A stretch of DNA of 62,143 nucleotides, from positions 1 to 62,143 of the forward strand of contig DATCYZ010000139.1 of NCBI GenBank assembly GCA_036526195.1. Direction: 5' to 3'. Under the pieces are notes generated by a model that was not told the DNA's origin, ran no database searches, and saw only the letters and a program-made list of their open reading frames with translations. Of this stretch, positions 35,382 through 43,765 are shown piece by piece. Within the stretch, counting starts at the first letter, position 1, and the number at the start of each line of letters is the position of its first letter. The stretch comes from DATCYZ01 sp036526195 (GTDB lineage Bacteria; Pseudomonadota; Gammaproteobacteria; Burkholderiales; SG8-39). The translations under genes and the position numbers were made by a program.

Positions 35382-35717
35382 TCAGGCGTCTTCGCCCGCG
35401 GGCGCAGGCGCGCGCCGCGACAGCGGGAAGATCAGCAGGTTGCGCAGCAGGCCGCCGACGGACACCACGATCATGAACACGGTGCCGCCGGCCATGATGG
35501 CGATGTAGACCGCCATGGCGCGCTGGCCTTCGCGGTGCAGCAGCGCGTCCTGGTGCAGGATGTACGAGGCGGCCAGGCCGAGACCGACGCCGAGCGCGAT
35601 CACGCCGATGTTGCAGGCGAGCAGCGCGGTCTTCGACACGCCGCGCGGATTGGAATGAAAGTACCCCCACACAACGGTGCAGAGCAGGAACAGCAGGATC
35701 AGGAACATGAAATGCAT
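35382..35717 (-). CDS. Small three-helix membrane protein of unknown function
   Basis: 111 residues with helices at about 2-20, 30-52 and 68-95. Histidines H21 and H55 lie at helix ends and might bind heme. No family is recognised. It is expressed divergently from the MIP18/PaaD-like gene from a region with an FNR-type box, so anaerobic expression is likely. Confidence 0.65.
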   Translation of the reverse strand: MHFMFLILLFLLCTVVWGYFHSNPRGVSKTALLACNIGVIALGVGLGLAASYILHQDALLHREGQRAMAVYIAIMAGGTVFMIVVSVGGLLRNLLIFPLSRRAPAPAGEDA

Positions 35718-35773
35718 GCGAGCCCCGGAAAGGCGATTGATTCGAACCCTAACGGCGCCGCGGCAGGGGCGGC

Positions 35774-35787
35774 TTGATTGGCATCAA
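35774..35787. promoter_or_regulatory. Perfect FNR box between divergent genes
   Basis: TTGATTGGCATCAA matches TTGAT-N4-ATCAA fully. It is centred 63 bases from the small membrane protein start (35717, minus) and 66 from the MIP18-like start (35846, plus). Confidence 0.85.
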
Positions 35788-35845
35788 ATGCGGCGTCGCG
35801 GCGCGCGTTAGGCTGGATGCCGGAGCGATTCCACGGACGGGCGTG

Positions 35846-36172
35846 ATGGCGCAAGACGGACAGGCGATGAGCGAGGACGCGGTGCGCAGCGTGCTGCAGG
35901 GCGTGCAGGACCCGGAGGCCGGCATGAGCATCGTCGATCTCGGCCTCGTCTACGACGTCGAGGCCACCCCGGGCCGCGTGCAGGTGCGCATGACGATGAC
36001 CTCGCCGGCGTGCCCGGCGGCGCCCTTCCTCGTCGACGAGGCCACGGCGGCGATCGTCGCGATCGCGCCGGAAGGCACCGCGGTGCGGGTCGACCTGGTC
36101 TGGGAGCCGCCGTGGACGCCGGACCGCATGAGCCCCGAAGCACAGTCGCGCTTCGGCTGGTCGGGCGCTTGA
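35846..36172 (+). CDS. MIP18/PaaD-like Fe-S maturation protein
   Basis: 108 residues, DUF59 family. Key segments are LQGVQDPEAGMSIVDLGLVYDV and MTMTSPACPAAPFL, with the conserved cysteine in SPACP, and VWEPPWTPDRMS. The family helps insert Fe-S clusters (SufT, PaaD). In denitrifiers it often precedes an NnrS-like membrane gene, as here, where the next start overlaps the stop. Start alternatives GTG 35843 and ATG 35867 exist. Confidence 0.85.
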   Translation: MAQDGQAMSEDAVRSVLQGVQDPEAGMSIVDLGLVYDVEATPGRVQVRMTMTSPACPAAPFLVDEATAAIVAIAPEGTAVRVDLVWEPPWTPDRMSPEAQSRFGWSGA

Positions 36173-37242
36173 GCGCTTCGTCCGCCGATCCGGTGGCGCC
36201 CCGCGCCCGCGTGCCGCTGCTGGTGCTGGGCTTCATCGCGCTCGCCGCGGGGCTGGCCGGCGGGCTGGTGCGCGCCGGTGTCCTGTCCGGCGGCGCGCCC
36301 GCCGCCGGCATCGCCTGGCACGGCGCGCTGATGGTGTCGGCCTTCTTCGGCACCGTGATCTCGCTCGAGCGCGCGGTGGCGCTCGGCCGCCTCTGGGGCT
36401 ATGCGGCCCCGCTCGCCTGCGGCCTGGGCGGCGTGCTGCTGATCGCGGGCGCCACGGCGGCGGGGCTGTGGCTGATGGCGGCGGGGGCCGCCGCGCTGGT
36501 CGCCGCGAGCGCCGCGGTGTGGGCGCGGCAGCCCGGGTTCGAGGTCGGCGTGCTGCTGGCGGCGACGCTGTGCGGGCTTACCGGCACCGGCCTGGTCGCG
36601 GCCGGCGGGGTGCCCGCCGCGGCGCTGCCCTGGTGGATCGCGTTCTTCGTCCTGACCATCGGCGGCGAGCGCCTGGAACTGTCGCGCTACGTGCCGCGGG
36701 GACCAGGGGCGAAGGCGCTGTTCGCGCTGATCGCGGCGGCGCTCGTGCTCGCGGCGCTTGCCGGGCACTGGGCGCCCGAAGCGGGCCGGCGCGCGCTTGG
36801 CGCCGCACTCGTCGCGCTGGCGCTCTGGCTCGCGGTGCACGACATCGCGCGCCAGACGGTGCGGCAGCGCGGGCTGACGCGCTATATCGCGCATTGCCTG
36901 CTCGCGGGCTATGTCTGGCTGGCGTTCGGCGGCGCCGCGACGCTCGTCACCGGGGCGGTGCAGGACGCGGCGCTGCATGCGCTGATGCTCGGCTTCGTGT
37001 TCTCGATGGTGTTCGGGCACGCGCCGGTGATCCTGCCCGCGGTGCTGCGGGTCGCGGTGCCGTACGCGCCGTGGCTGTACCTGCCGCTTGTGCTGCTGCA
37101 CGCGACGCTGGCGCTCAGGGTGGCGGGGACGGTGCTCGAAGCGCCCGCGCTCTATGCCGCGGGCGCCGCCGGCAACGCCGTGGCGCTCGCCGCCTTCATC
37201 CTCACGACCGCCACGCTGGTGCTGCGCGGCCGGCCGCCGCGA

Positions 37243-37269
<27 letters not shown>
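36169..37269 (+). CDS. Polytopic membrane protein, NnrS-like
   Basis: About 366 residues from a TTG start overlapping the preceding stop (TTGA). Eleven or twelve helices. Histidines fall in IAWHGALMVSAFFG, VHDIARQ, IAHCLL, ALHALMLGFVFSMVFGHAPVILPAV, a pattern seen in NnrS, the heme-copper membrane protein that relieves NO stress. The sequence is diverged, so NnrS is a family-level guess. It sits in an FNR-controlled pair with the MIP18-like gene and converges with the SDR gene, overlapping 27 bases. Confidence 0.55.
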
Positions 37270-38010
<741 letters not shown>

Positions 38011-38028
38011 GAGGAGTCTCCCTGTTTC

Positions 38029-38052
38029 GTTCGGGTTCGGGTTCGGGTTCGG
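38029..38052. repeat. Hexanucleotide tandem repeat
   Basis: Four perfect copies of GTTCGG in the 61-base gap between the RidA stop and the SDR start. A further degenerate unit (ATCCGG) follows. It could vary in copy number and alter coupling between the two genes. Confidence 0.8.
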
Positions 38053-38071
38053 ATCCGGTCCGGCGCCGGCT

Positions 38072-38470
38072 TCAGTCCTGCGGGATCACCGCCGTCGCCT
38101 CCAGTTCGATCAGTCCGGGCCGGTCGAGCAGGTCCGAGACGAAGATCATGGTCATGGCCGGATAGTGCCGCCCCATGAGGGTACGCCAGATCGGCCCCAG
38201 CGCCGGGCGCGCGGCGAGGTAGGCCGGCTTGTCGCAGCAATAGGCGGTGATGCGGCAGACATGTTCGGGCCGCCCGCCGGCCTCGGCCACCACCGCGAGC
38301 AGGTTCTTCAGCGCCTGTTCGAACTGCGGCGCAAGCGCCTCGCTCTCGAACACCTGCTGTGCGTTCCAGCCCACCTGGCCGGCGACGAACACCAGCCGCC
38401 CGGCGGGCGCCTCGATGCCGTTGGCGTAGCCGATCGGCGGTGCCCAGCCCTCTGGATGCAGTGCGCGCAT
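38072..38470 (-). CDS. RidA/YjgF-family protein
   Basis: 132 residues. Family segments are GYANGIEAPAGRLVFVAGQVGW near the start and LEATAVIPQD at the end, where canonical RidA has a catalytic arginine (E-x-x-A-x-x); here the arginine position in the C-terminal motif is not clear, so 2-iminobutanoate deaminase activity is uncertain. RidA-like genes are frequent in aromatic acyl-CoA clusters. ATG 38470 is used; a GTG at 38482 overlapping the upstream stop (GTGA) is an alternative. Confidence 0.8.
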   Translation of the reverse strand: MRALHPEGWAPPIGYANGIEAPAGRLVFVAGQVGWNAQQVFESEALAPQFEQALKNLLAVVAEAGGRPEHVCRITAYCCDKPAYLAARPALGPIWRTLMGRHYPAMTMIFVSDLLDRPGLIELEATAVIPQD

Positions 38471-38478
38471 GCCGGCGC

Positions 38479-39042
38479 TCACTCGGTGATCGCCGGCGGG
38501 TCGGGATCGCGGTCCCAGTCCGCCGCCGGCTTCGGCACGCGTTCCATCCAGGCCTCGATCAGGCGAACGTGCTCGCGCTCTTCCTCGGCCATCTCGCGTG
38601 CCGCGGCCAGCACGCGCTCGGGCACGCGGGCCTTCGAAATGCTCTCGAAATAGCGCACCGCGCGCTTCTCGCACTCGAGCGCGATCTCGAGCGCGTGGAA
38701 GGGCTTCATCAGGTAGTGCATGTCGTCGAAGGGCGCCGTCTCGGGGGCTTCGTCCGATTCCCAGGCGAAGGCCGGGGGCAGCGCGGGCAGGCTCGGCCAG
38801 TTCATCTCCTCGAGGATGCGCTTGGCGTGCAGCGATTCGACATGCGAGAGCTTGCGAAAGAGGTCGGCGACCTCGCGGTTGTTGAAGGTCTCCATCTGTT
38901 CGGCGAACTGCGCGTAGCGCTCGACCGCCTCGAGTTCCATCGCATAGGCGCGCGCCATGAAATCGGCGTAGGCGTCCTGTTCCGGCGCCTTGCGGGCGGC
39001 GACCTTGCGGGCGGGTTTCCTGCGGGGCGCGGCTTTTGTCAT
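38479..39042 (-). CDS. Ferritin-like/rubrerythrin-fold protein
   Basis: 187 residues. A basic lysine/arginine-rich N-terminus (about 1-20) precedes a four-helix bundle with diiron-type glutamates and histidines: YAMELEAVERYAQFAEQME, KLSHVESLHAKRILEE, ALECEKRAVRYFE and EMAEEEREHVRLIEAW. No rubredoxin cysteines are present. It may protect the oxygen-sensitive enzymes of the pathway by oxidising iron or scavenging peroxide or NO. Its ATG overlaps the korB stop (ATGA), so it is part of the kor operon. Confidence 0.82.
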   Translation of the reverse strand: MTKAAPRRKPARKVAARKAPEQDAYADFMARAYAMELEAVERYAQFAEQMETFNNREVADLFRKLSHVESLHAKRILEEMNWPSLPALPPAFAWESDEAPETAPFDDMHYLMKPFHALEIALECEKRAVRYFESISKARVPERVLAAAREMAEEEREHVRLIEAWMERVPKPAADWDRDPDPPAITE

Positions 39043-39884
39043 GAGGCCTCCTGGAACCTGAATGCGGCATCGAGCGATTCGGGGGCGGCGTTGCCGCGCC
39101 GCGCCGTGGCGCCGAAGGGCGTGCGGGTGCCGCGGTAGAGCACGCCGATGTTGAAGCCGTCGTCGGTGATCAGCCGGCGCGCGGCGCGCGCCGGGTCGTC
39201 GGTCGGCTCGACCGGCGTGGGCCGCACCGCCTCCTTCCAGGCGCGCTGCTCGGGCCGGAAGGTGACGCAGGGCGAGAGGATCTCGACGAAGGAAAAGCCC
39301 GGGTAGCGGATCGCCTCGGTGAGCAGGGCCGCGGTGCCGTTGGGGTCGCCGGAGAACGCGCGCGCGATGAAGTTCGCGCCCGCGGCCAGCGCGATCACCA
39401 GGGGGTGGAACTCGCGCAGCCCGGTGCCCTCGGGCGAGAGCTTGCTCGGCCACGCCGGTTCCGTGGTGGGCGAGGGCTGGCCCTTGGTCATGCCGTAGAC
39501 GTGGTTGTCCATGACGATGTAGGTCAGGTCGACGTTGCGCCGGCAGGCGTGCAGGAAGTGGTTGCCGCCGATCGAATAGCCGTCGCCGTCGCCGCTCGCC
39601 ACCAGCACCGTGAGATCGGGGCGCGCCGCCTTCAGGCCGGTGGCCGCCGCGAGCGAACGCCCGTGCACGCCGTGAAAGCCGTAGCAGTTGGTGTACGCGG
39701 GGATGCGCGAGGAGCAGCCGATGCCGGAGACCACGGCGACGTTCTCGGGGCGCAGCTGCAGCGCCGCGAGCGCCTTGGTGATCGAGGACAGCACGGAATA
39801 GTCGCCGCAGCCCGGGCACCAGACCGGCTTGTAGTCGGACTTGAAATCCTTCGGGACGAGCGCGACGGTGTCGGGGGCGTTCAT
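39039..39884 (-). CDS. korB: 2-oxoacid (2-oxoglutarate):ferredoxin oxidoreductase, beta subunit
   Basis: 281 residues from the ATG at 39884, which overlaps the korA stop (ATGA) and has GGAG before it. The Fe-S/ThDP features are WCPGCGDYSVL near the N-terminus, GIGCSSR, the ThDP motif ASGDGDGYSIGGNHFLHA, and MDNHVYGMTKGQ. With KorA it oxidises 2-oxoglutarate to succinyl-CoA and reduces the ferredoxin used by benzoyl-CoA reductase, as established in Thauera aromatica. Confidence 0.92.
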   Translation of the reverse strand: MNAPDTVALVPKDFKSDYKPVWCPGCGDYSVLSSITKALAALQLRPENVAVVSGIGCSSRIPAYTNCYGFHGVHGRSLAAATGLKAARPDLTVLVASGDGDGYSIGGNHFLHACRRNVDLTYIVMDNHVYGMTKGQPSPTTEPAWPSKLSPEGTGLREFHPLVIALAAGANFIARAFSGDPNGTAALLTEAIRYPGFSFVEILSPCVTFRPEQRAWKEAVRPTPVEPTDDPARAARRLITDDGFNIGVLYRGTRTPFGATARRGNAAPESLDAAFRFQEAS

Positions 39885-41632
39885 GCGCGGCTCCATTGCA
39901 GGAGGGTGTCGTGGATCTCGCCGGGGTGGAACGGCAGCGGCCCGGCGCGGCGCAGGCTGCGCACCTCGCCAGGCAGGTCGTATTCCGCGCGCAGGTGGCG
40001 CAGCAGTTGCCCGCTGTGGTTCTGCTCGAGCACCAGCACGCGCGAGACGCCTTCCAGCGCTTGCGCGAGGCGTTCCGGCTGCGCGGGGGAGAGCAGCCGG
40101 AGCGACACCAGCCGCGCGTTCAGGCCGCCAGCCTGCGCGCGCGCGAGCGCCTCGCGCGCCGGGCCGGTGCAGGAGCCGAAGGTGACGATGGCGGTGTCGC
40201 CTTCGCCCTCGACGCTGGCCCAGTAGGCGCCCGGGTCGAAGCCGGCAAGCTTGCGCGCGCGCTTGTCCATCTGCGCGGCATGGTCCGACGCCTGGGAGGA
40301 GGGCCTGCCCGATTCGCCGTGCTCGAGCCCGTCGGCCGTGTAGGTGATCCCGGCCATGCCGGGGATCGCCATCGCCGAGACGCCGTCTTCGGTGAGCGCA
40401 TAGCGCCGGTAGTCCGGCTGGCCGGTCTCGGCGCGGTGCCGCGCCGGCAGGTCCGGCGCGCGCGCGGGTTCATCCACCACGCCGCGCGCCTGCCCGAGGT
40501 ACTGGTCGGTGAGCACGATCGCCGGCACCTGCAGCGATTCCGCGATGCCCACCGCCCACTGGGTGGCGGCGAGGCAGTCGGCGAGCGAGTTCGGCGCAAC
40601 GACGACATGGGGCGCATCGCCATGCATGCCGTGCAGCGCGATGTTCAGGTCGCTCTGCTCGGACTTGGTGGCGATCCCGGTGGAGGGTCCGGTGCGCATC
40701 ACGTCGACCACCACGATCGGGATCTCCGCGGCCACGCCCAGGCCCAGCGATTCCATCATCAGCGCGAGCCCCGGGCCCGAGGTCGCGGTGAGCGAGGGCA
40801 CCCCGCCATAGGAGGCGCCGAGGATCATGTTGATCGAGGCGAGCTCGTCCTCGGCCTGCACCAGCGTGCCGCCCACCTTGCCGATCGCGGGGGCCAGCCA
40901 TTCGAGCAACTCGGTGGCCGGCGTGATCGGGTAGGCGGCGACGAAACGCACGCCGCCGCGCAGGGCGCCCGCGCCCGCGGCCTCGTTGCCGGTGATCAGC
41001 CAGCGTCCCGGCCCGGGCTGCGGTGGCGCGAGCGTGAAGGCGACGCCGAGCGCGCGCGCCTGCTCGAGGCCGAGGCGCATCGCCGCAAGGCTTGCCGCAA
41101 GGGCCTCGCCGCCCTTGCGGTTGGCGCGGCTCACCGCGCGCTCGAGCGCATCCTCGGGCAGTCCGCACAGGCCGGCGAGCACGCCGAGCGCCACCATGTT
41201 GGGCCAGCCGCCGCTCACCTGCTTCGCGAGGCGCTTGAAGGGGACCTCGAAGCGCTGCGCGCCGGTCTTCAGGAAGACCTCGGGTGGTGCGCCCTGGTCC
41301 GGGTCGCCGAGGATGAGGCTCGAGGCATCGAGCGGGATCTCCGCGGCGAAGCGTCCGACGTTCTGCCAGTCGACGGCGGCAAGCACCTGGAAGCGGTCGT
41401 CCTGCCCGTCGTTGGCGACGGTCGAGATGCGCAGCATCGCCGCCGCCTCGCCGCCGCGGATCTGCGGGCCGCTGGTGCGCGTCATCAGGCCGTAGTAGCC
41501 GGCCTGCGCCGCCGCCTCGAGCAGCATGTTGCCGGCGGTCATTACGCCCGCCCCGCCCGAGCCCGCGAGCGCCACCGAGACGCTGGTCGGCGCGCCCGTC
41601 GCCGTTGCTCGTGTTGCCTGGATGCTGGCCAT
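39881..41632 (-). CDS. korA: 2-oxoacid (2-oxoglutarate):ferredoxin oxidoreductase, alpha subunit with fused gamma domain
   Basis: 583 residues from ATG 41632 (GAGGG 7 bases upstream; an in-frame ATG at 41653 lacks such a site). Residues about 15-190 are the gamma domain (GSGGAGVMTAGNMLLEAA, SGPQIRGGE). The alpha domain follows (AAYPITPATELLEWLA, EDELASINMILGASYGG, TATSGPGLALMMESLG) with the C-terminal domain II from about 450. It is the electron-generating partner of KorB. It is transcribed divergently from oah-bcr. Confidence 0.92.
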   Translation of the reverse strand: MASIQATRATATGAPTSVSVALAGSGGAGVMTAGNMLLEAAAQAGYYGLMTRTSGPQIRGGEAAAMLRISTVANDGQDDRFQVLAAVDWQNVGRFAAEIPLDASSLILGDPDQGAPPEVFLKTGAQRFEVPFKRLAKQVSGGWPNMVALGVLAGLCGLPEDALERAVSRANRKGGEALAASLAAMRLGLEQARALGVAFTLAPPQPGPGRWLITGNEAAGAGALRGGVRFVAAYPITPATELLEWLAPAIGKVGGTLVQAEDELASINMILGASYGGVPSLTATSGPGLALMMESLGLGVAAEIPIVVVDVMRTGPSTGIATKSEQSDLNIALHGMHGDAPHVVVAPNSLADCLAATQWAVGIAESLQVPAIVLTDQYLGQARGVVDEPARAPDLPARHRAETGQPDYRRYALTEDGVSAMAIPGMAGITYTADGLEHGESGRPSSQASDHAAQMDKRARKLAGFDPGAYWASVEGEGDTAIVTFGSCTGPAREALARAQAGGLNARLVSLRLLSPAQPERLAQALEGVSRVLVLEQNHSGQLLRHLRAEYDLPGEVRSLRRAGPLPFHPGEIHDTLLQWSRA

Positions 41633-41695
41633 GCGATCCCTCGTTGGTTCCATGCCCTGTCTGCCTGCATGGTGGACGGCCGGGCCGCCGATTCC

Positions 41696-41709
41696 TTAAG
41701 GCAGATCAA
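41696..41709. promoter_or_regulatory. Degenerate FNR-like site in the korA/oah promoter region
   Basis: TTAAGGCAGATCAA keeps a perfect ATCAA half-site but only TTAAG on the other side. It lies between the divergent kor and oah-bcr operons, which need anaerobic expression, so a weak FNR/AcpR-type site is plausible. Confidence 0.45.
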
Positions 41710-41792
41710 ATCCCGTGACGAAAGCCGGGGCCAGACTGCAGGCGTGCAAGAGCAGGCAGCGGGCCCGGGGCTTCGGGGTTCGGGCCTAAATA

Positions 41793-41811
41793 GGTACTCA
41801 AATGCGTATTT
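41793..41811. promoter_or_regulatory. Candidate operator ahead of oah-dch-bcrCBAD
   Basis: GGTACTCAAATGCGTATTT lies 26 bases before the oah ATG, where a repressor would block RNA polymerase. Its core AAAT-N4-ATTT is a dyad. A 16-of-19 match (GGTACTGGATTGCGTATTT) occurs at 54060-54078 ahead of the decayed transporter. Rrf2 proteins bind A/T-edged dyads of this kind, and a BadM-like Rrf2 gene is at 55192-55617. Confidence 0.6.
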
Positions 41812-41836
41812 ACATGCCGAACGAGGAGGCGCCCCG

Positions 41837-42967
41837 ATGACCGCAGCTGCCGCCCGGCCCGCCGCCGGATCGAACCTGATCAAGGACCATGACCTGCCGG
41901 GCCTGTCGGTGCCCGGGGTGAAGGTGGAGAAGCGCCCGGCGCGCACCCCCGATGGCAAGCCGGTCGCCGGCCTGTACAACGCCTGGATCTGGCTCGACAA
42001 CCCGCAGCAGTACAACTCCTACACCACCGAGATGGTGAAGGCGGTGATCCTCGCCTTTCGCGCCGCCTCGAACGCGCGTGACGTCTCCAGTGTGGTGTTC
42101 ACCGGCACCGGCGACAAGGCCTTCTGCACCGGCGGCAACACCAAGGAGTACGCCGAGTACTACGCCGGCCACCCGCAGGAATACCGCCAGTACATGCGCC
42201 TGTTCAACGACATGGTCTCGGCGATCCTTGCCTGCGACAAGCCGGTGATCTGCCGCGTGAACGGCATGCGCATCGGCGGCGGACAGGAGATCGGCATGGC
42301 CTGCGACTTCTCCGTGGCGCAGGACCTCGCGCGCTTCGGGCAGGCCGGGCCGAAGCACGGCTCGGCGCCGATCGGCGGCGCCACCGATTTCCTTCCGGTG
42401 ATCGTCGGCGCGGAACGCGCCATGGCGGCCTGCGTCCTGTGCGAGCCGTTCTCGGCGCACGAGGCCTACCGCATGGGCATCCTCACCGACATCGTCCCGG
42501 CGCTGAAGGTGGACGGCGAATTCGTCGCCAACCCGCTGGTGGTCACCGACCGCGACTACGATGCCTTCGGCCGCGTCGTCTACGGCCGGGCGAAGACCGG
42601 CGAGGCGCTCAAGGCCGGCAAGGCGCAGCTGGCGAAGGGCACGGTGGACCTGTCGATGCTCGACGAGGTGGTGGAGTCGCTCTGCGCGAAGATCCTGCTT
42701 ACCTTCCCGGACTGCACCACAAAGACCATCGAGGAACTGCGCAAGCCCAAGCTCGAGGCCTGGAACCGCAACAAGGAGGACGCCCGCGCCTGGCTCGCGC
42801 TCAACATGATGACCGAGGCGCGCGCCGGGTTCACGGCGTTCAACGAAGGCACGAAGGAGGATCGCGAGATCGACTTCGTCGCGCTGCGCCAGGCGCTCGC
42901 CCGCAACGAAAGCTGGGTCGGTCCGCTGCACGATTCGATCCAGCCGCGCGCGAAGAAGCGGGCCTAG
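41837..42967 (+). CDS. oah: 6-oxocyclohex-1-ene-1-carbonyl-CoA hydrolase (ring opening)
   Basis: 376 residues, a crotonase-fold enzyme longer than ordinary enoyl-CoA hydratases, as expected for Oah/BamA. Diagnostic segments are YNAWIWLDNPQQYNSYTTEMVK, DKAFCTGGNTKEYAEYYAGHP, GMRIGGGQEIGMACDFS and GPKHGSAPIGGATDFLP. It hydrates and hydrolytically opens the ring to 3-hydroxypimelyl-CoA. It is first in the bcr operon, and GAGGAGG is well placed before the ATG. Confidence 0.95.
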   Translation: MTAAAARPAAGSNLIKDHDLPGLSVPGVKVEKRPARTPDGKPVAGLYNAWIWLDNPQQYNSYTTEMVKAVILAFRAASNARDVSSVVFTGTGDKAFCTGGNTKEYAEYYAGHPQEYRQYMRLFNDMVSAILACDKPVICRVNGMRIGGGQEIGMACDFSVAQDLARFGQAGPKHGSAPIGGATDFLPVIVGAERAMAACVLCEPFSAHEAYRMGILTDIVPALKVDGEFVANPLVVTDRDYDAFGRVVYGRAKTGEALKAGKAQLAKGTVDLSMLDEVVESLCAKILLTFPDCTTKTIEELRKPKLEAWNRNKEDARAWLALNMMTEARAGFTAFNEGTKEDREIDFVALRQALARNESWVGPLHDSIQPRAKKRA

Positions 42968-42971
42968 CGCC

Positions 42972-43739
42972 GTGGCCGGGGCGCCGCTGCGGGTCTGGCT
43001 GGAGCGCGGCGGGCGCCTGCTGCGCCTGCGCCTGGACCGCCCGAAGGCGAACATCGTCGATGCGGCGATGATCGCCGCGCTGCGCGAGGCGCTTGACGCG
43101 CACCGCGGCGCCGGCCTGCTCGCGGTGCTGCTCGACGGCGAGGGCCCGAACTTCTCCTTCGGCGCGAGCGTCGAGGAGCACCTGCCGGCGCAGTGCGCGG
43201 CGATGCTCGCGGCGCTCCACGGCCTGGTGCTCGAGATGCTCGAATTCCCGGCGCCGGTGCTGGCTGCGGTGCGCGGCCAGTGCCTCGGCGGCGGGCTGGA
43301 GGTGGCGCTCGCCGCGAGCCGCATCTTCGCCGCGCCCGGGGCGCACTTCGGCCAGCCCGAGACCCGGCTCGGCGTGTTCGCGCCGGCCGCGTCCTGCCTG
43401 CTGCCCTATCGCGTCAACCAGACCCTGGCCGAGGACCTGCTGCTCAGCGGTCGGGCGCTCGAAGCGGACGAGGCGCGCGCCGCCGGGCTGGTGGCGCAGG
43501 TGGACGTGGACCCGGAGGCGGCGGCGCTCGCCTGGTTCGACGCGCACCTCGCACCGAAGAGCGCGGCGGCGATCGGGCAGGCCACGCGCGCCGCGCGCGT
43601 GGCGATGCTCGGTCCGGTGAAGGCGCGCCTCGCCGAGGTGGAGCGCCAGTACCTCGAGGAACTGATGAAGACCCGTGATGCGAACGAAGGGCTGCAGGCG
43701 TTCATCGAGAAGCGCCCTGCGCTCTGGACGCACCAATGA
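42972..43739 (+). CDS. dch: Cyclohexa-1,5-diene-1-carbonyl-CoA hydratase
   Basis: 255 residues, crotonase family, starting with GTG 4 bases after oah. Family stretches are RLDRPKANIVDAAMIAAL, GEGPNFSFGASVEEHLP and GQCLGGGLEVALAASRIFAAPGAHFGQPE. It adds water to the diene made by benzoyl-CoA reductase, giving 6-hydroxycyclohex-1-ene-1-carbonyl-CoA. The next step needs a dehydrogenase that is not in this operon. Confidence 0.93.
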   Translation: MAGAPLRVWLERGGRLLRLRLDRPKANIVDAAMIAALREALDAHRGAGLLAVLLDGEGPNFSFGASVEEHLPAQCAAMLAALHGLVLEMLEFPAPVLAAVRGQCLGGGLEVALAASRIFAAPGAHFGQPETRLGVFAPAASCLLPYRVNQTLAEDLLLSGRALEADEARAAGLVAQVDVDPEAAALAWFDAHLAPKSAAAIGQATRAARVAMLGPVKARLAEVERQYLEELMKTRDANEGLQAFIEKRPALWTHQ

Positions 43740-43765
43740 CAGGAACCGGCACGGAGGACCATGCA

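Noticed and set aside
39896..41836. A long plus-strand frame leading into oah that would give an N-terminal extension of over 600 residues
   Set aside because: The extension is antisense to korA and its sequence is shadow-like. Oah has its full family length from 41837 with a good ribosome-binding site.
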